DNA of 57,002 nt from an uncultured Bacilli bacterium (GTDB taxonomy: Bacteria > Bacillota_I > Bacilli_A > RF39 > UBA660), in assembly GCA_944332205.1 (NCBI GenBank), contig CALVJN010000008.1:1-57002 (forward strand). Direction: 5' to 3'. The position numbers were made by a program, and so were the translations under genes. A model generated the notes under the pieces. It saw nothing but the letters and a program-made list of their open reading frames with translations. It searched no databases and had not been told where the DNA came from. How positions within the stretch are numbered: the first letter of the stretch is position 1; each line of letters begins with the position of its first letter. Of this stretch, positions 1 to 7,691 are shown in pieces.

Positions 1-3
1 CAC

Positions 4-30
4 AAAAAAACTAATCCATTTCTGAATTAG
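4..30 (-). terminator. Terminator of tRNA-Gly
   Basis: On the minus strand a 7-bp stem (24-30 with 11-17, one G-T pair) and a 6-nt loop are followed by a run of seven T. It lies 41 nt past the tRNA 3' end. A second small inverted repeat (44-49 with 53-58) sits between the two. Confidence 0.75.
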
Positions 31-70
31 TTATTTATCAAAACTCGAAAAGTTCGAGCACATTTCACTA

Positions 71-144
71 TGGAGCGGACGATGGGAATCGGACCCACGT
101 AGTCAGCTTGGAAGGCTGAGGTTCTACCATTAAACTACGTCCGC
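71..144 (-). tRNA. tRNA-Gly (anticodon TCC)
   Basis: Read on the minus strand, a 7-bp acceptor stem starts with GCGGACG and closes on CGTCCGC, followed by T and an encoded CCA end at 71-73. The anticodon stem TCAGC/GCTGA encloses the loop CTTCCAA, which gives anticodon TCC for glycine GGA codons. The D-arm (GTTTAATGGTAGAAC) and the T-arm with TCCGATTC are present. It is 74 nt long including CCA. No other tRNA is attached, so it is a single-gene unit with its own promoter and terminator. Confidence 0.96.
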
Positions 145-162
145 ATCAAGTAGACATTTATA

Positions 163-190
163 ATTATAACAAATTATAAACAAAAGTCAA
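163..190 (-). promoter_or_regulatory. Promoter of tRNA-Gly
   Basis: The minus strand reads TTGACT, a 16-nt spacer, then TATAAT preceded by TGT (extended -10). The predicted start lies about 12 nt before the tRNA 5' end at 144. Confidence 0.75.
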
Positions 191-246
191 TCTTTTTTTA
201 TAAATTTTAAAATTTAATTAAATATTACTTTTTAAAACAATAAAAC

Positions 247-275
247 TTGGTTTTTTAAATTCTATATAGTATAAT
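247..275 (+). promoter_or_regulatory. Sigma-A-type promoter of the EIIB-like gene
   Basis: TTGGTT (247-252), a 17-nt spacer and a perfect TATAAT (270-275). The predicted transcription start, near 282, leaves a 5' leader of only about 10 nt before the chosen ATG at 292. Confidence 0.65.
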
Positions 276-291
276 TATATTGGTGATGATA

Positions 292-603
292 ATGAATTGG
301 GAATATATTATTATAGGAATAATAATTATTATAATATTGCTTGCTATACTTAAAGCAGGGAAAAAAGATGTACATTTAGAATTAAATAAATTAGTTGAAT
401 ATTTAGGTGGAAAAGATAATATAATTTCTACTGAAACGACGCTTTCAAGATTTAAAGTTACATTAAAAGATGTTTCTAAAGCTAACAAGGAAGCAATAAC
501 AAAATTAGGAGCTAAAGGTATTGTTGAAATTGATAATGATTTGAAAATCATATTAGGACCAAATTCAAAGCAATTAAAAAAATACATTGATAATATGAAA
601 TAA
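292..603 (+). CDS. Membrane-anchored PTS EIIB-like protein, no catalytic Cys
   Basis: A 103-residue protein with an N-terminal membrane helix (about residues 5-20) and one domain resembling the glucose-type EIIB fold of the phosphotransferase system. The alignable part runs from about residue 40 to the end, with the typical KLGAKGI and LGPNS blocks. In true EIIB domains the phosphorylated cysteine sits in ACITRLR; here the stretch reads TTLSRFK, so the cysteine position is Thr50. It therefore cannot act as a phosphocarrier by the usual route and may be a regulatory or structural relative. No EIIC or EIIA gene is nearby. In-frame starts at 283 and 286 are also possible; 292 was chosen because GGTGA (282-286) lies just upstream. 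Confidence 0.72.
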   Translation: MNWEYIIIGIIIIIILLAILKAGKKDVHLELNKLVEYLGGKDNIISTETTLSRFKVTLKDVSKANKEAITKLGAKGIVEIDNDLKIILGPNSKQLKKYIDNMK

Positions 604-624
604 AACAAACTTTTACAATGTACT

Positions 625-664
625 ACAAAATTCGACAAAAAGTGACAAAATAAATTCATATAAT
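625..664 (+). promoter_or_regulatory. Three 10-bp-phased Spo0A-like boxes and a -10 element
   Basis: Three decamers ending in ACAAAA occur at 621-630, 631-640 and 641-650, exactly one helical turn apart. The middle one contains TTCGACA (631-637), the reverse complement of the Spo0A box TGTCGAA. TCGACA (632-637) is 21 nt from a perfect TATAAT at 659-664. This long spacing is like the Spo0A-activated spoIIG and spoIIE promoters of Bacillus subtilis. Spo0A control is an inference. Confidence 0.5.
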
Positions 665-686
665 TATCTTGAAAGAAGGTATTTAT

Positions 687-1871
687 ATGAATTTTTTTAT
701 TGAGTCAGTAAAGTCTGTTATATTTTTAACATTTCCTATGTTCGTATATTTTTATTTTGAAAATTTAAACATTAAATCTAATCTTATTTTATTTCAAAAA
801 ATAAGCATTATTGCTTCAGCTTTATTATATATAGCATTTATCGATAATATTTATTTAACAATTTTTATAAATATACCATTATTTATTTCTTATATTAAAA
901 ACTATAAAGGTACATATATTTTAATTTCATTTATAATTTTCCTTTATTTATTATTTAAAATTAATTTATCATTTTATTTAATAACTATAGAATATTTAAC
1001 AATATTTATATTTTTAAATTTTGTTAAAAATAAATTTAATATTTTTATAATTTTTATTTCTTATTTTTATACATTTTCTTTATGCTATTATTATAGAATA
1101 TCCTTTTTTAGTAATGAATTTTTATTAATCATTTTTCTTATAGTTTTTAATTATCTTTTAACATTATTAGTAAAAAATTTAATGCAATATTCTAAAGAAG
1201 AATATATTAGTCTAGAAAACATGTATAGAAGTTATTTATTCAAATTTATACATGAAGTAAAAAATCCTATCGCAGTATGTAAAGGCTATTTAGAAATTAT
1301 TAATAGCAAGAAAAACAAAACAATGAAAGATATAAATAATTATGTGCAAATAATAAATAAAGAAATAGATGAGTCTTTAAATATAATGGAAGAATATTTA
1401 ATGTTTGGTAGATATTCTGTTAATTTAGATTATATGGATTTTAACTTGGTATTAGAAGATATAAGAACTACTATTAAAAATTCAATTAATGATAAAGATA
1501 TTGAATTAATATTTAATTATAATGATGAAGAATTAATTATATTGGGAGATTATAACAAACTTAAACAAGTTTTAATTAATTTAATAAAAAATAGTATTGA
1601 AGCAAAAAAAACAAACGAAAAATTGAAAATAAACATAAATATATATAAGAAAAAAGATGATATTGAATTAGAGATAATAGATAATGGAACAGGCATAAAT
1701 GATATAAATAAGATTGGCAAAGAATTTTATACAACTAAAGTTAGTGGAACCGGTTTAGGCGTTAACTTTTCAAAATCAATAATATCTATGCATAATGGAA
1801 CACTTAAATATTTTTCCAAATTTAACGAAGGAACAAAAGTTGTTATAAATTTACCATTAGTAGAGATTTAA
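687..1871 (+). CDS. Membrane sensor histidine kinase, KinB-like
   Basis: A 394-residue kinase. The first 165 residues are almost entirely hydrophobic, with probably six membrane helices and no sizeable extracellular sensor domain. The H-box follows (FIHEVKNPIAVCKGYLEI, phospho-acceptor His189), then the N-box (NLIKNSIEA), G1 (DNGTGIND) and G2 (GTGLGVNFS) of the HATPase domain. An all-membrane sensor plus this H-box resembles sporulation kinases such as KinB, which feed phosphate into the Spo0A relay. There is no response regulator next to it, as expected of an orphan kinase. The start is ATG 687, with AGAAGGT 7 nt upstream; an in-frame TTG at 669 has no ribosome site. The upstream Spo0A-like boxes suggest feedback control. 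Confidence 0.85.
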   Translation: MNFFIESVKSVIFLTFPMFVYFYFENLNIKSNLILFQKISIIASALLYIAFIDNIYLTIFINIPLFISYIKNYKGTYILISFIIFLYLLFKINLSFYLITIEYLTIFIFLNFVKNKFNIFIIFISYFYTFSLCYYYRISFFSNEFLLIIFLIVFNYLLTLLVKNLMQYSKEEYISLENMYRSYLFKFIHEVKNPIAVCKGYLEIINSKKNKTMKDINNYVQIINKEIDESLNIMEEYLMFGRYSVNLDYMDFNLVLEDIRTTIKNSINDKDIELIFNYNDEELIILGDYNKLKQVLINLIKNSIEAKKTNEKLKININIYKKKDDIELEIIDNGTGINDINKIGKEFYTTKVSGTGLGVNFSKSIISMHNGTLKYFSKFNEGTKVVINLPLVEI

Positions 1872-1900
1872 TTAAATTTATTAAACTATTAATTTTTTCT

Positions 1901-1928
1901 TTTAGAGTTGAAATATAAATGGTATAAT
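1901..1928 (+). promoter_or_regulatory. Extended -10 promoter
   Basis: TATAAT at 1923-1928 is preceded by TGG (extended -10), with a weak TTTAGA 16 nt upstream. It serves the NifU-like/GGGtGRT pair. Confidence 0.5.
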
Positions 1929-1990
1929 AAAACTAAATTAGTAATAGAGTTTATTTATTATTAATCATAAAAATACATAAGGAGGTATTT

Positions 1991-2683
1991 ATGATTATTT
2001 CACAAGAAGTAGAAAAAATGTGTAAAGTTTCAAAAGGTGCAAATCATGGACCAGCACCAATACCTGAAGAAGGAAAATGGGTTAAAGCTAAAGAAATAAA
2101 AGATATTTCTGGGCTTACTCATGGTGTAGGGTGGTGTGCTCCACAACAAGGTGCTTGTAAATTAACTTTAAATATTAAAAATGGGATTATTGAAGAAGCT
2201 TTGGTTGAAACAATTGGATGTTCAGGTATGACTCATTCAGCAGCGATGGCTAGTGAAATATTAGTTGGGAAAACTATATTAGAAGCACTTAATACTGATT
2301 TAGTATGTGATGCTATTAATACAGCAATGCGTGAGTTATTCTTACAAATTGTTTATGGAAGAAGCCAATCAGCATTTTCAGAAGAAGGTCTTCCAATTGG
2401 AGCAGGCCTTGAAGATTTAGGAAAAGGACATAGAAGTCAAGTTGGTACATGTTATAGTACTAAAGTAAAAGGTTCAAGATATTTAGAACTATCAGAAGGT
2501 TATATTACTGATATTGGATTAGATAAAAACAATGAGATAATTGGTTATAAATTTGTTAATTTAGGTAAAATGATGGAAAATATTAAAAAAGGTATTGAAC
2601 CAATGGAAGCAATAGAAAAAGCTAGTGGCAAATATGGAAGATTCGATGAAGCTGTAAAAGTTATCGATCCAAGAGAGGAGTAA
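1991..2683 (+). CDS. NifU/IscU-like iron-sulfur scaffold, GGGtGRT partner
   Basis: A 230-residue protein that I recognise as the NifU/IscU-like partner regularly encoded just before GGGtGRT-family proteins in anaerobic Firmicutes. Cysteines that could hold a cluster are visible in GWCAPQQGACKL, in TIGCSGMTH, in DLVCDAIN and in QVGTCYSTK. The scaffold role is known for the wider family; the reaction of this branch is not established. It starts at ATG 1991 behind a strong AAGGAGG, and the GGGtGRT gene begins 4 nt after its stop, so the two are almost certainly co-translated and probably form one complex. Confidence 0.8.
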   Translation: MIISQEVEKMCKVSKGANHGPAPIPEEGKWVKAKEIKDISGLTHGVGWCAPQQGACKLTLNIKNGIIEEALVETIGCSGMTHSAAMASEILVGKTILEALNTDLVCDAINTAMRELFLQIVYGRSQSAFSEEGLPIGAGLEDLGKGHRSQVGTCYSTKVKGSRYLELSEGYITDIGLDKNNEIIGYKFVNLGKMMENIKKGIEPMEAIEKASGKYGRFDEAVKVIDPREE

Positions 2684-2687
2684 TAGT

Positions 2688-3686
2688 ATGGCGCTTTTTG
2701 AAAGTTATGAAAGAAGAATAAAACAAATAGAAGAAACTCTAAATAAATATGGAATAAAATCATTGGATGAAGCAAAAAAAGTATGTGATGATAAAAAAAT
2801 AGATGTAGCTAAAATCGTAAGAGGAATTCAACCAATATGTTTTGATAATGCTTGCTGGGCTTATACCGTTGGTGCAGCAATTGCTATAAAATCTGGAGTA
2901 AAAACAGCAGCAGAAGCTGCTAAAAAAATAGGAGAAGGACTTCAATCATTTTGTATTCCTGGTAGTGTTGCTGATGATAGAAAAGTAGGACTTGGTCATG
3001 GTAATTTAGGGGCTATGCTTTTATCAGAAGAATCAGAATGCTTTGCTTTTTTAGCAGGACATGAATCTTTTGCAGCAGCAGAAGGAGCTATTGGCATTGC
3101 AAATTCAGCAAATAAAGTAAGAAAAAAACCGCTTAGAGTAATACTAAACGGGCTTGGAAAAGATGCTGCTCAAATTATATCTAGAATTAATGGTTTTACT
3201 TATGTGCAAACAGAATTTGATTATTATACTGGAAAACTAAAAATAGTTAAAGAAACATCATACTCTGATGGACCAAGAAGTAAAGTTAAATGTTACGGTG
3301 CCGATGATGTTCGAGAAGGAGTAGCAATAATGCATCATGAAAAAGTAGATGTATCTATTACTGGTAATTCTACAAATCCTACTAGATTTCAACATCCAGT
3401 TGCTGGAACGTATAAAAAAGAGTGCATAGAGCTTGGAAAAAAATACTTTTCTGTCGCTTCTGGTGGTGGAACAGGAAGAACACTTCATCCAGATAATATG
3501 GCAGCAGGTCCAGCTTCTTATGGTATGACCGATACAATGGGAAGAATGCATAGCGACGCACAATTTGCTGGAAGTTCATCAGTCCCTGCTCATGTTGAAA
3601 TGATGGGATTAATAGGTATGGGAAACAATCCTATGGTTGGTGCAACAGTAGCAGTAGCTGTTGCTATTGAAGAAGCTATGAAATAA
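2688..3686 (+). CDS. GGGtGRT family protein
   Basis: A 332-residue protein carrying the family signature GGGTGRT (within SVASGGGTGRTLHPDNMA). It is rich in Gly, Ala and Ser, and has conserved-looking blocks such as IQPICFDNACWAYTVGAAI, GLGHGNLGAML and AGHESFAAAEGAIGIAN. The family is named only for its motif and has no assigned biochemical function that I know of. The two Cys in the first block and the tight coupling to the scaffold-like gene suggest an iron-sulfur or radical-type enzyme, but that is inference. The ribosome site GAGAGGAG overlaps the end of the upstream gene. Confidence 0.85.
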   Translation: MALFESYERRIKQIEETLNKYGIKSLDEAKKVCDDKKIDVAKIVRGIQPICFDNACWAYTVGAAIAIKSGVKTAAEAAKKIGEGLQSFCIPGSVADDRKVGLGHGNLGAMLLSEESECFAFLAGHESFAAAEGAIGIANSANKVRKKPLRVILNGLGKDAAQIISRINGFTYVQTEFDYYTGKLKIVKETSYSDGPRSKVKCYGADDVREGVAIMHHEKVDVSITGNSTNPTRFQHPVAGTYKKECIELGKKYFSVASGGGTGRTLHPDNMAAGPASYGMTDTMGRMHSDAQFAGSSSVPAHVEMMGLIGMGNNPMVGATVAVAVAIEEAMK

Positions 3687-3707
3687 TTTTAATATCAAAT
3701 GTTTAAT

Positions 3708-3733
3708 GCCTATATAGATTTATAGGCTTTTTT
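3708..3733 (+). terminator. Terminator of the GGGtGRT operon
   Basis: Stem GCCTATA (3708-3714) with TATAGGC (3721-3727), a 6-nt loop, then six T. It overlaps the end of the convergent rodA-like gene. Confidence 0.75.
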
Positions 3734-4843
3734 CTTTTTATCAGTGTTAATTATATTAATAACAATTCCTAAAAGTATCATGTATGATAATAAACTAGAA
3801 CCACCATAACTTATAAAAGGAAGAGTAATTCCCGTTATTGGTAATAAGCCTATCGTCATTCCAATATTTTGAACTTGTTGATAAAAAATAACAGAAAGTA
3901 TCCCAATAACTGTATATTTATCTTGAAGAGAATATATATTTTTAGTTACATTTATTAAATAAATGTCAAATATTCCAAAAAAAACTAACAAACATACACA
4001 TCCTAAAAATCCAAAATTTGACGCATAAACAGTAAAAATAAAATCTGTACCAGCTTCTGGGAAATACATAGGAGTATTATTGAATCCATGTCCAAATAAA
4101 CCACTAGAGCCAATAGAAATTAAAGAATTATTTAGTTGCATACCATTTCCACTATTCCAATTTACAATTCTATCCATTCGATAAAAAAAATTACTTCCAA
4201 AAATTTTAATAAAAAAATTCTCATTATAAAAATATAAGTACAAAAAAAATGCTACAAATATACTAAAGATAATAAATATATATATAAACCATTTTTTATT
4301 AATTCCACTAACAAAAAGCATGGTAAAGGAAATAACAAAATAAATTATGACACTTCCAGTATCAGGTTGTAAAAAAGTTAAAATGCTAGGGATTATAAGA
4401 GTAATTAAAATAATTGTTATGAGTAGAAATTCTTTTCCTAATGTTATTTCTTTTTCTTTTTTATAAAAGCTATATATTATGTAAGAATTAAATAATATTA
4501 AAGAAATTTTCATAAATTCACTTGGTTGAATACTACCAATTCCATATAATACATACCATGATTTACTGCCATTTATTGATTTGGTAAATAAAAGAAGCCC
4601 GACTAATAAAATAACATTAATAGCATAAAAAAAGATTGAATATCTATATAAGTTTTTAAGTTTTACTTTACTAATTAGTATAATTAAAAATATCCCTATT
4701 AAATACCAAAATATTTGTTTATAATAAAGCTTCCCTAGAGTAGGAGATAAATACATAGAAGCAGAGTAAATACTAAAAAAACTTAATATAATGAATAAAA
4801 ACATAAACATTATGTACACCTTGTTATTTTTTAATATTTTCAT
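3710..4843 (-). CDS. rodA: RodA/FtsW family peptidoglycan glycosyltransferase (SEDS)
   Basis: A 377-residue SEDS protein with about ten membrane helices. SEDS proteins polymerise lipid II into glycan strands together with a class B penicillin-binding protein. Family blocks visible are NGSKSWYVLYGIGSIQPSEF, LQPDTGSVIIYF (with the conserved catalytic-type Asp), FPEAGTDFIFTVYASNFG and the C-terminal PFISYGGSS. RodA is favoured over FtsW because the protein ends soon after the last helix and there is no division cluster here, but the distinction is tentative. The start is ATG 4843, with GGTGAT upstream; a longer frame up to 4975 is hydrophobic but has no ribosome site. No penicillin-binding protein gene is adjacent. 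Confidence 0.88.
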   Translation of the reverse strand: MKILKNNKVYIMFMFLFIILSFFSIYSASMYLSPTLGKLYYKQIFWYLIGIFLIILISKVKLKNLYRYSIFFYAINVILLVGLLLFTKSINGSKSWYVLYGIGSIQPSEFMKISLILFNSYIIYSFYKKEKEITLGKEFLLITIILITLIIPSILTFLQPDTGSVIIYFVISFTMLFVSGINKKWFIYIFIIFSIFVAFFLYLYFYNENFFIKIFGSNFFYRMDRIVNWNSGNGMQLNNSLISIGSSGLFGHGFNNTPMYFPEAGTDFIFTVYASNFGFLGCVCLLVFFGIFDIYLINVTKNIYSLQDKYTVIGILSVIFYQQVQNIGMTIGLLPITGITLPFISYGGSSLLSYMILLGIVINIINTDKKKKAYKSI

Positions 4844-4922
4844 AATATCACCAATATTATTATGATAAAAAAAGTAAATATTATTTATTAAATACATAAA
4901 ATGGAATAGAAAGAGTGATAAT

Positions 4923-5207
4923 ATGAATAAAAAATTACCAAATATAAATAAAATTAATAATAAAATAACTGCCAATAATAAAAAAACGTATTATTCGTTT
5001 AATAATGAAAGACAAGAAAAAAATATAAATGAAGTAATTGATTTTTTAACAGAAGAAAATTTTTTCAAATATTTTAATCGCAATATTGAAATAACTTTAT
5101 CTAATGACAGCATAATTAAAACAAAAATTTTGAGTAAAATTGACAATAAAATTTTATTAGAAGATGGTACTTATTTAGATCTTGGTAAAATAAAAAATAT
5201 AAAATAA
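4923..5207 (+). CDS. Small hypothetical protein, possible spore-coat link
   Basis: A 94-residue protein. The first 30 residues are Asn/Lys-rich and low in complexity. From about residue 45 it looks like a small beta-barrel: alternating hydrophobic residues in NIEITLSNDSIIKTKIL, then KILLEDGTYLDLGKI. The order of strands is reminiscent of the GerQ coat protein and of Sm-like folds, but I cannot confirm either. It stands divergent from rodA and convergent with two spore-coat genes, sharing a terminator with them. The start is ATG 4923 with AGAGTGA upstream. Confidence 0.6.
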   Translation: MNKKLPNINKINNKITANNKKTYYSFNNERQEKNINEVIDFLTEENFFKYFNRNIEITLSNDSIIKTKILSKIDNKILLEDGTYLDLGKIKNIK

Positions 5208-5231
5208 AAGGTAGATTAATTTCTACCTTTT
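5206..5231. terminator. Bidirectional terminator between convergent genes
   Basis: A perfect 10-bp stem, AAAAGGTAGA (5206-5215) with TCTACCTTTT (5222-5231), and a 6-nt loop. A- and T-runs lie on both sides. The stop codons of both flanking genes touch the stem. Confidence 0.75.
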
Positions 5232-5619
5232 AAAGATTGGATATTGATGTATCTGCTAGACATTTTATTGTGCTTATACAATTTAAATTTATTATAAAAA
5301 AGTTATTTGTAGCTGTATATACAGAATCATTTCTTATTAAAATTCTAAAAGTAGCACAGTTCTCATTTACATTTTCTATTCTAAAAAAACTACTAGTTCC
5401 AGTTTGACTATTGTAGTTATATGGCATTTCCCAAAGTTTATTTGTACAACATGAATATAAATTAATTGGTCTTGTATTTGCTACCGTCATTAAATTTCCA
5501 AGAAAAGGTTTATTACATCCAGTTTCTTGATTGTTTTCAATTCTCTGAAGTAAAATAATTTTTTCAAGTACTTTCGCTAGGCAGTTATTATCTCGACAAT
5601 TGTTTTTTTCTCCACACAT
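5230..5619 (-). CDS. CotY/CotZ-like spore coat protein (copy 1)
   Basis: A 129-residue cysteine-rich protein (about 11 Cys) with the layout of CotY/CotZ outer-coat proteins of Bacillus spores. It has an N-terminal cluster (CGEKNNC, DNNCLAKVL), then GCNKPFLG, TRPINLYSCC, FFRIENVNENCATFRIL and the C-terminal ISTIKCLADTSI. In Bacillus such proteins form disulfide-linked crusts in the mother cell. The start ATG 5619 has a strong AAGGAGG. It lies 18 nt after a paralogue read in the same direction, so the two are probably one operon. Sporulation sigma-factor promoter elements were not recognisable. Confidence 0.82.
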   Translation of the reverse strand: MCGEKNNCRDNNCLAKVLEKIILLQRIENNQETGCNKPFLGNLMTVANTRPINLYSCCTNKLWEMPYNYNSQTGTSSFFRIENVNENCATFRILIRNDSVYTATNNFFIINLNCISTIKCLADTSISNL

Positions 5620-5637
5620 GATAAGTATCCTCCTTCC

Positions 5638-6021
5638 TTATAAATCTAGACTTATATCACTTAGACATTTTATAGCACAAATACAATCAATATTGATAAG
5701 CGCTGTCTCAGTAGTAGATGAGAATGTTCCATCAGGATTTGTGACTAATAATCTTACTGTAATACAAGAATCATTAACATTTTCAATTCGAAAAACATTA
5801 CTAGTATTTGCAACATTATTGACATAATAAGTTAATGTTAATTGTGTATTGTCACATAGAAAGAACGTCACAGGTCTTGTATTATAGACAAAAATATTGC
5901 TACTACCACCTAAAAATGGTTTTGAACAAGAATTGTCATAATTTTCTTCTTGTAGTGAACACTTTTGTAAGTTATCTATAAGTTTTAAAACATCAATAAG
6001 GCAATTTTTACTTTCACTCAA
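5638..6021 (-). CDS. CotY/CotZ-like spore coat protein (copy 2)
   Basis: A 127-residue paralogue of the downstream coat protein. It shares the same order of blocks: SCSKPFLGG, YNTRPVTFFLC, NVFRIENVNDSCITVRLLV and CAIKCLSDIS. It has about nine cysteines. The start is taken as TTG 6021, because AAAGGAG ends 8 nt before it; the in-frame GTG at 6030 overlaps that ribosome site and would be too close. Divergence from copy 1 (roughly one third identical by eye) suggests an old duplication with both copies kept. Confidence 0.82.
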   Translation of the reverse strand: MSESKNCLIDVLKLIDNLQKCSLQEENYDNSCSKPFLGGSSNIFVYNTRPVTFFLCDNTQLTLTYYVNNVANTSNVFRIENVNDSCITVRLLVTNPDGTFSSTTETALINIDCICAIKCLSDISLDL

Positions 6022-6177
6022 ATAAATCACTCCTTTTATATTATTCCTAATATAAATTATTCAAGATAAATATATTAGTGATGATTAAAACCTATTTTAA
6101 AAAGAAAAAATTAAAATTGATTAAATTTATATAATTTTAAAAAAAATTAAGTTATAATTATATTATAAGGAGGTTAT

Positions 6178-6603
6178 ATGGAATATAAAAGATTTGGTAA
6201 AAACATAGTTGTACGTATTGATAAGGGCGAAGACATCGTTGAAAAGTTAATTGAAATAGCAACTTTCGAAAATATTAATCTTGCATCAATCAATGCTTTA
6301 GGAGCCGTTGGTAAATTTACTATAGGACTTTTTAATACTAAGGAAAAAAAATATTTTTCAAATACTTATGAAGGCGATTTTGAAATTGTATCATTAATTG
6401 GTAATATTACTTTAAAAGATGGACAAATATATCACCATATGCATATGAGTGTAGCCGATAAAAATAATAATGTTTATGGTGGACATTTAAATAGTGCAAT
6501 TGTTAGTGCCACTTGTGAAATGATTATAAATATAATTGACGGATGTATTGAAAGAATATTTAATGATAATATAGGTCTAAATTTATTAAAATTTAATGAA
6601 TGA
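6178..6603 (+). CDS. PPC/DUF296 domain protein
   Basis: A 141-residue single PPC (DUF296) domain. The family adopts a trimeric fold and is often annotated as DNA-binding in bacteria on the strength of plant AT-hook relatives; the bacterial role is not known. The metal-site motif is clear: YHHMHMSVAD followed by GGHL, which provides several His ligands. The start is ATG 6178 with AAGGAGG upstream. The next gene, an alcohol dehydrogenase, starts 17 nt after the stop, so they form an operon. Confidence 0.85.
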   Translation: MEYKRFGKNIVVRIDKGEDIVEKLIEIATFENINLASINALGAVGKFTIGLFNTKEKKYFSNTYEGDFEIVSLIGNITLKDGQIYHHMHMSVADKNNNVYGGHLNSAIVSATCEMIINIIDGCIERIFNDNIGLNLLKFNE

Positions 6604-6620
6604 ATGTTAATGGAGGAAAA

Positions 6621-7646
6621 ATGAGAAGTGTTGTTTTAAAAGATATAAAAAAATTTGAAGTAGTTGAAATAGAAGAACCTATAAAGAGTAATGGAAAAGT
6701 TATAATTGATGTTAAAAAAAGTGGTATATGTGGTTCCGATATACACTATTGGGTTAATGGAGACCCTAAAGGTTTAGTTTTAGGGCATGAATTTTCAGGA
6801 GTTATTACCGATAATGGTAATAATGAAAATTTTAAAATTGGTGATAGAGTAACGGCATTACCAATATCACCATGTGGAGTTTGTGAAGCATGTAAAAGTG
6901 GTAATCCACAATATTGTAAAGTTACTTGGGATAATGCTGTAGGTCTTTCATTAACTAATCCAGGAGGATTAGCACCTAAGTTATCTGTTCGTTCTGATAT
7001 GGTTTATAAATTACCTGATAATATGTCTTTCGAAGAAGGAGCAATGGTTGAACCAGTTGCAGTTGGATTACATGCTGTGCATTTAGCAAAAATTGAAATT
7101 GGTGCTAAAGTTTTAGTTATTGGTGGCGGAATAATTGGTCTTGTATCAAGTATGTTTGCTAAAAAAGCTGGTGCTAGTTTAGTAGTAGTATCTGAAACTA
7201 ATGAAAAAAGAGGGGAAAAAGCAGTATCACTAGGAGTTAGTGATGAATGGTATGATGCTAAAAATCCTACTTATGTTGAGAACTTAATGGAAAAAACAAA
7301 TGGTGGTTTTGATGTAGTAATAGAATGTGTAGGTAATTCCCCAGCAGTTAATAGTGCATTTACTCTAGTAAAACCAGGTGGAACTGTCGTTTTAGTAGGG
7401 GTAGCAATGGATGCAATAAATATTTATACTGTAATGGCAGTAATGAAGGAATTAACAGTACAAGGCGCAATTGGTTATACAAAAGAAGAATTTAAAACAT
7501 GTATTGATTTAATTTCTAATAAATCTATAGAAGTTACTAAATTTATCGATGATGTTGTAGGACTTGATGGGGTACAGAATGCTTATGAAAGATTAACTTC
7601 AGGAACTGATTCTGCTGTTAAAATATTAGTAGATCCAAATAAATAA
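6621..7646 (+). CDS. Zinc-dependent alcohol/polyol dehydrogenase
   Basis: A 341-residue medium-chain dehydrogenase. The catalytic zinc ligands are Cys in GICGSDIHYW and His-Glu in LGHEFSG. The structural zinc site has all four cysteines (CGVCEACKSGNPQYC). The NAD(P)-binding motif is VIGGGIIGL, and the acidic or amide residue after the second strand (VVSETNEKR) leans to NAD(H). The length and the GSDIHYW block fit the sorbitol/butanediol/threonine dehydrogenase group; the substrate cannot be told. The start is ATG 6621 with TGGAGG 5 nt upstream, rather than the in-frame ATG 6600, which overlaps the previous stop codon. Confidence 0.9.
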   Translation: MRSVVLKDIKKFEVVEIEEPIKSNGKVIIDVKKSGICGSDIHYWVNGDPKGLVLGHEFSGVITDNGNNENFKIGDRVTALPISPCGVCEACKSGNPQYCKVTWDNAVGLSLTNPGGLAPKLSVRSDMVYKLPDNMSFEEGAMVEPVAVGLHAVHLAKIEIGAKVLVIGGGIIGLVSSMFAKKAGASLVVVSETNEKRGEKAVSLGVSDEWYDAKNPTYVENLMEKTNGGFDVVIECVGNSPAVNSAFTLVKPGGTVVLVGVAMDAINIYTVMAVMKELTVQGAIGYTKEEFKTCIDLISNKSIEVTKFIDDVVGLDGVQNAYERLTSGTDSAVKILVDPNK

Positions 7647-7691
7647 TTAGTATAATTAAAAATTATTTATATTTAAAAAGTTTTATGAGTT

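Noticed and set aside
44..58. Second small hairpin between tRNA-Gly and its terminator
   Set aside because: A 6-bp stem with a 3-nt loop and no T-run; probably trailer structure and not a separate feature.
255..659. 134-codon minus-strand frame opposite the EIIB-like gene
   Set aside because: It is a shadow of the real gene, with no ribosome site; the plus-strand protein matches a known family.
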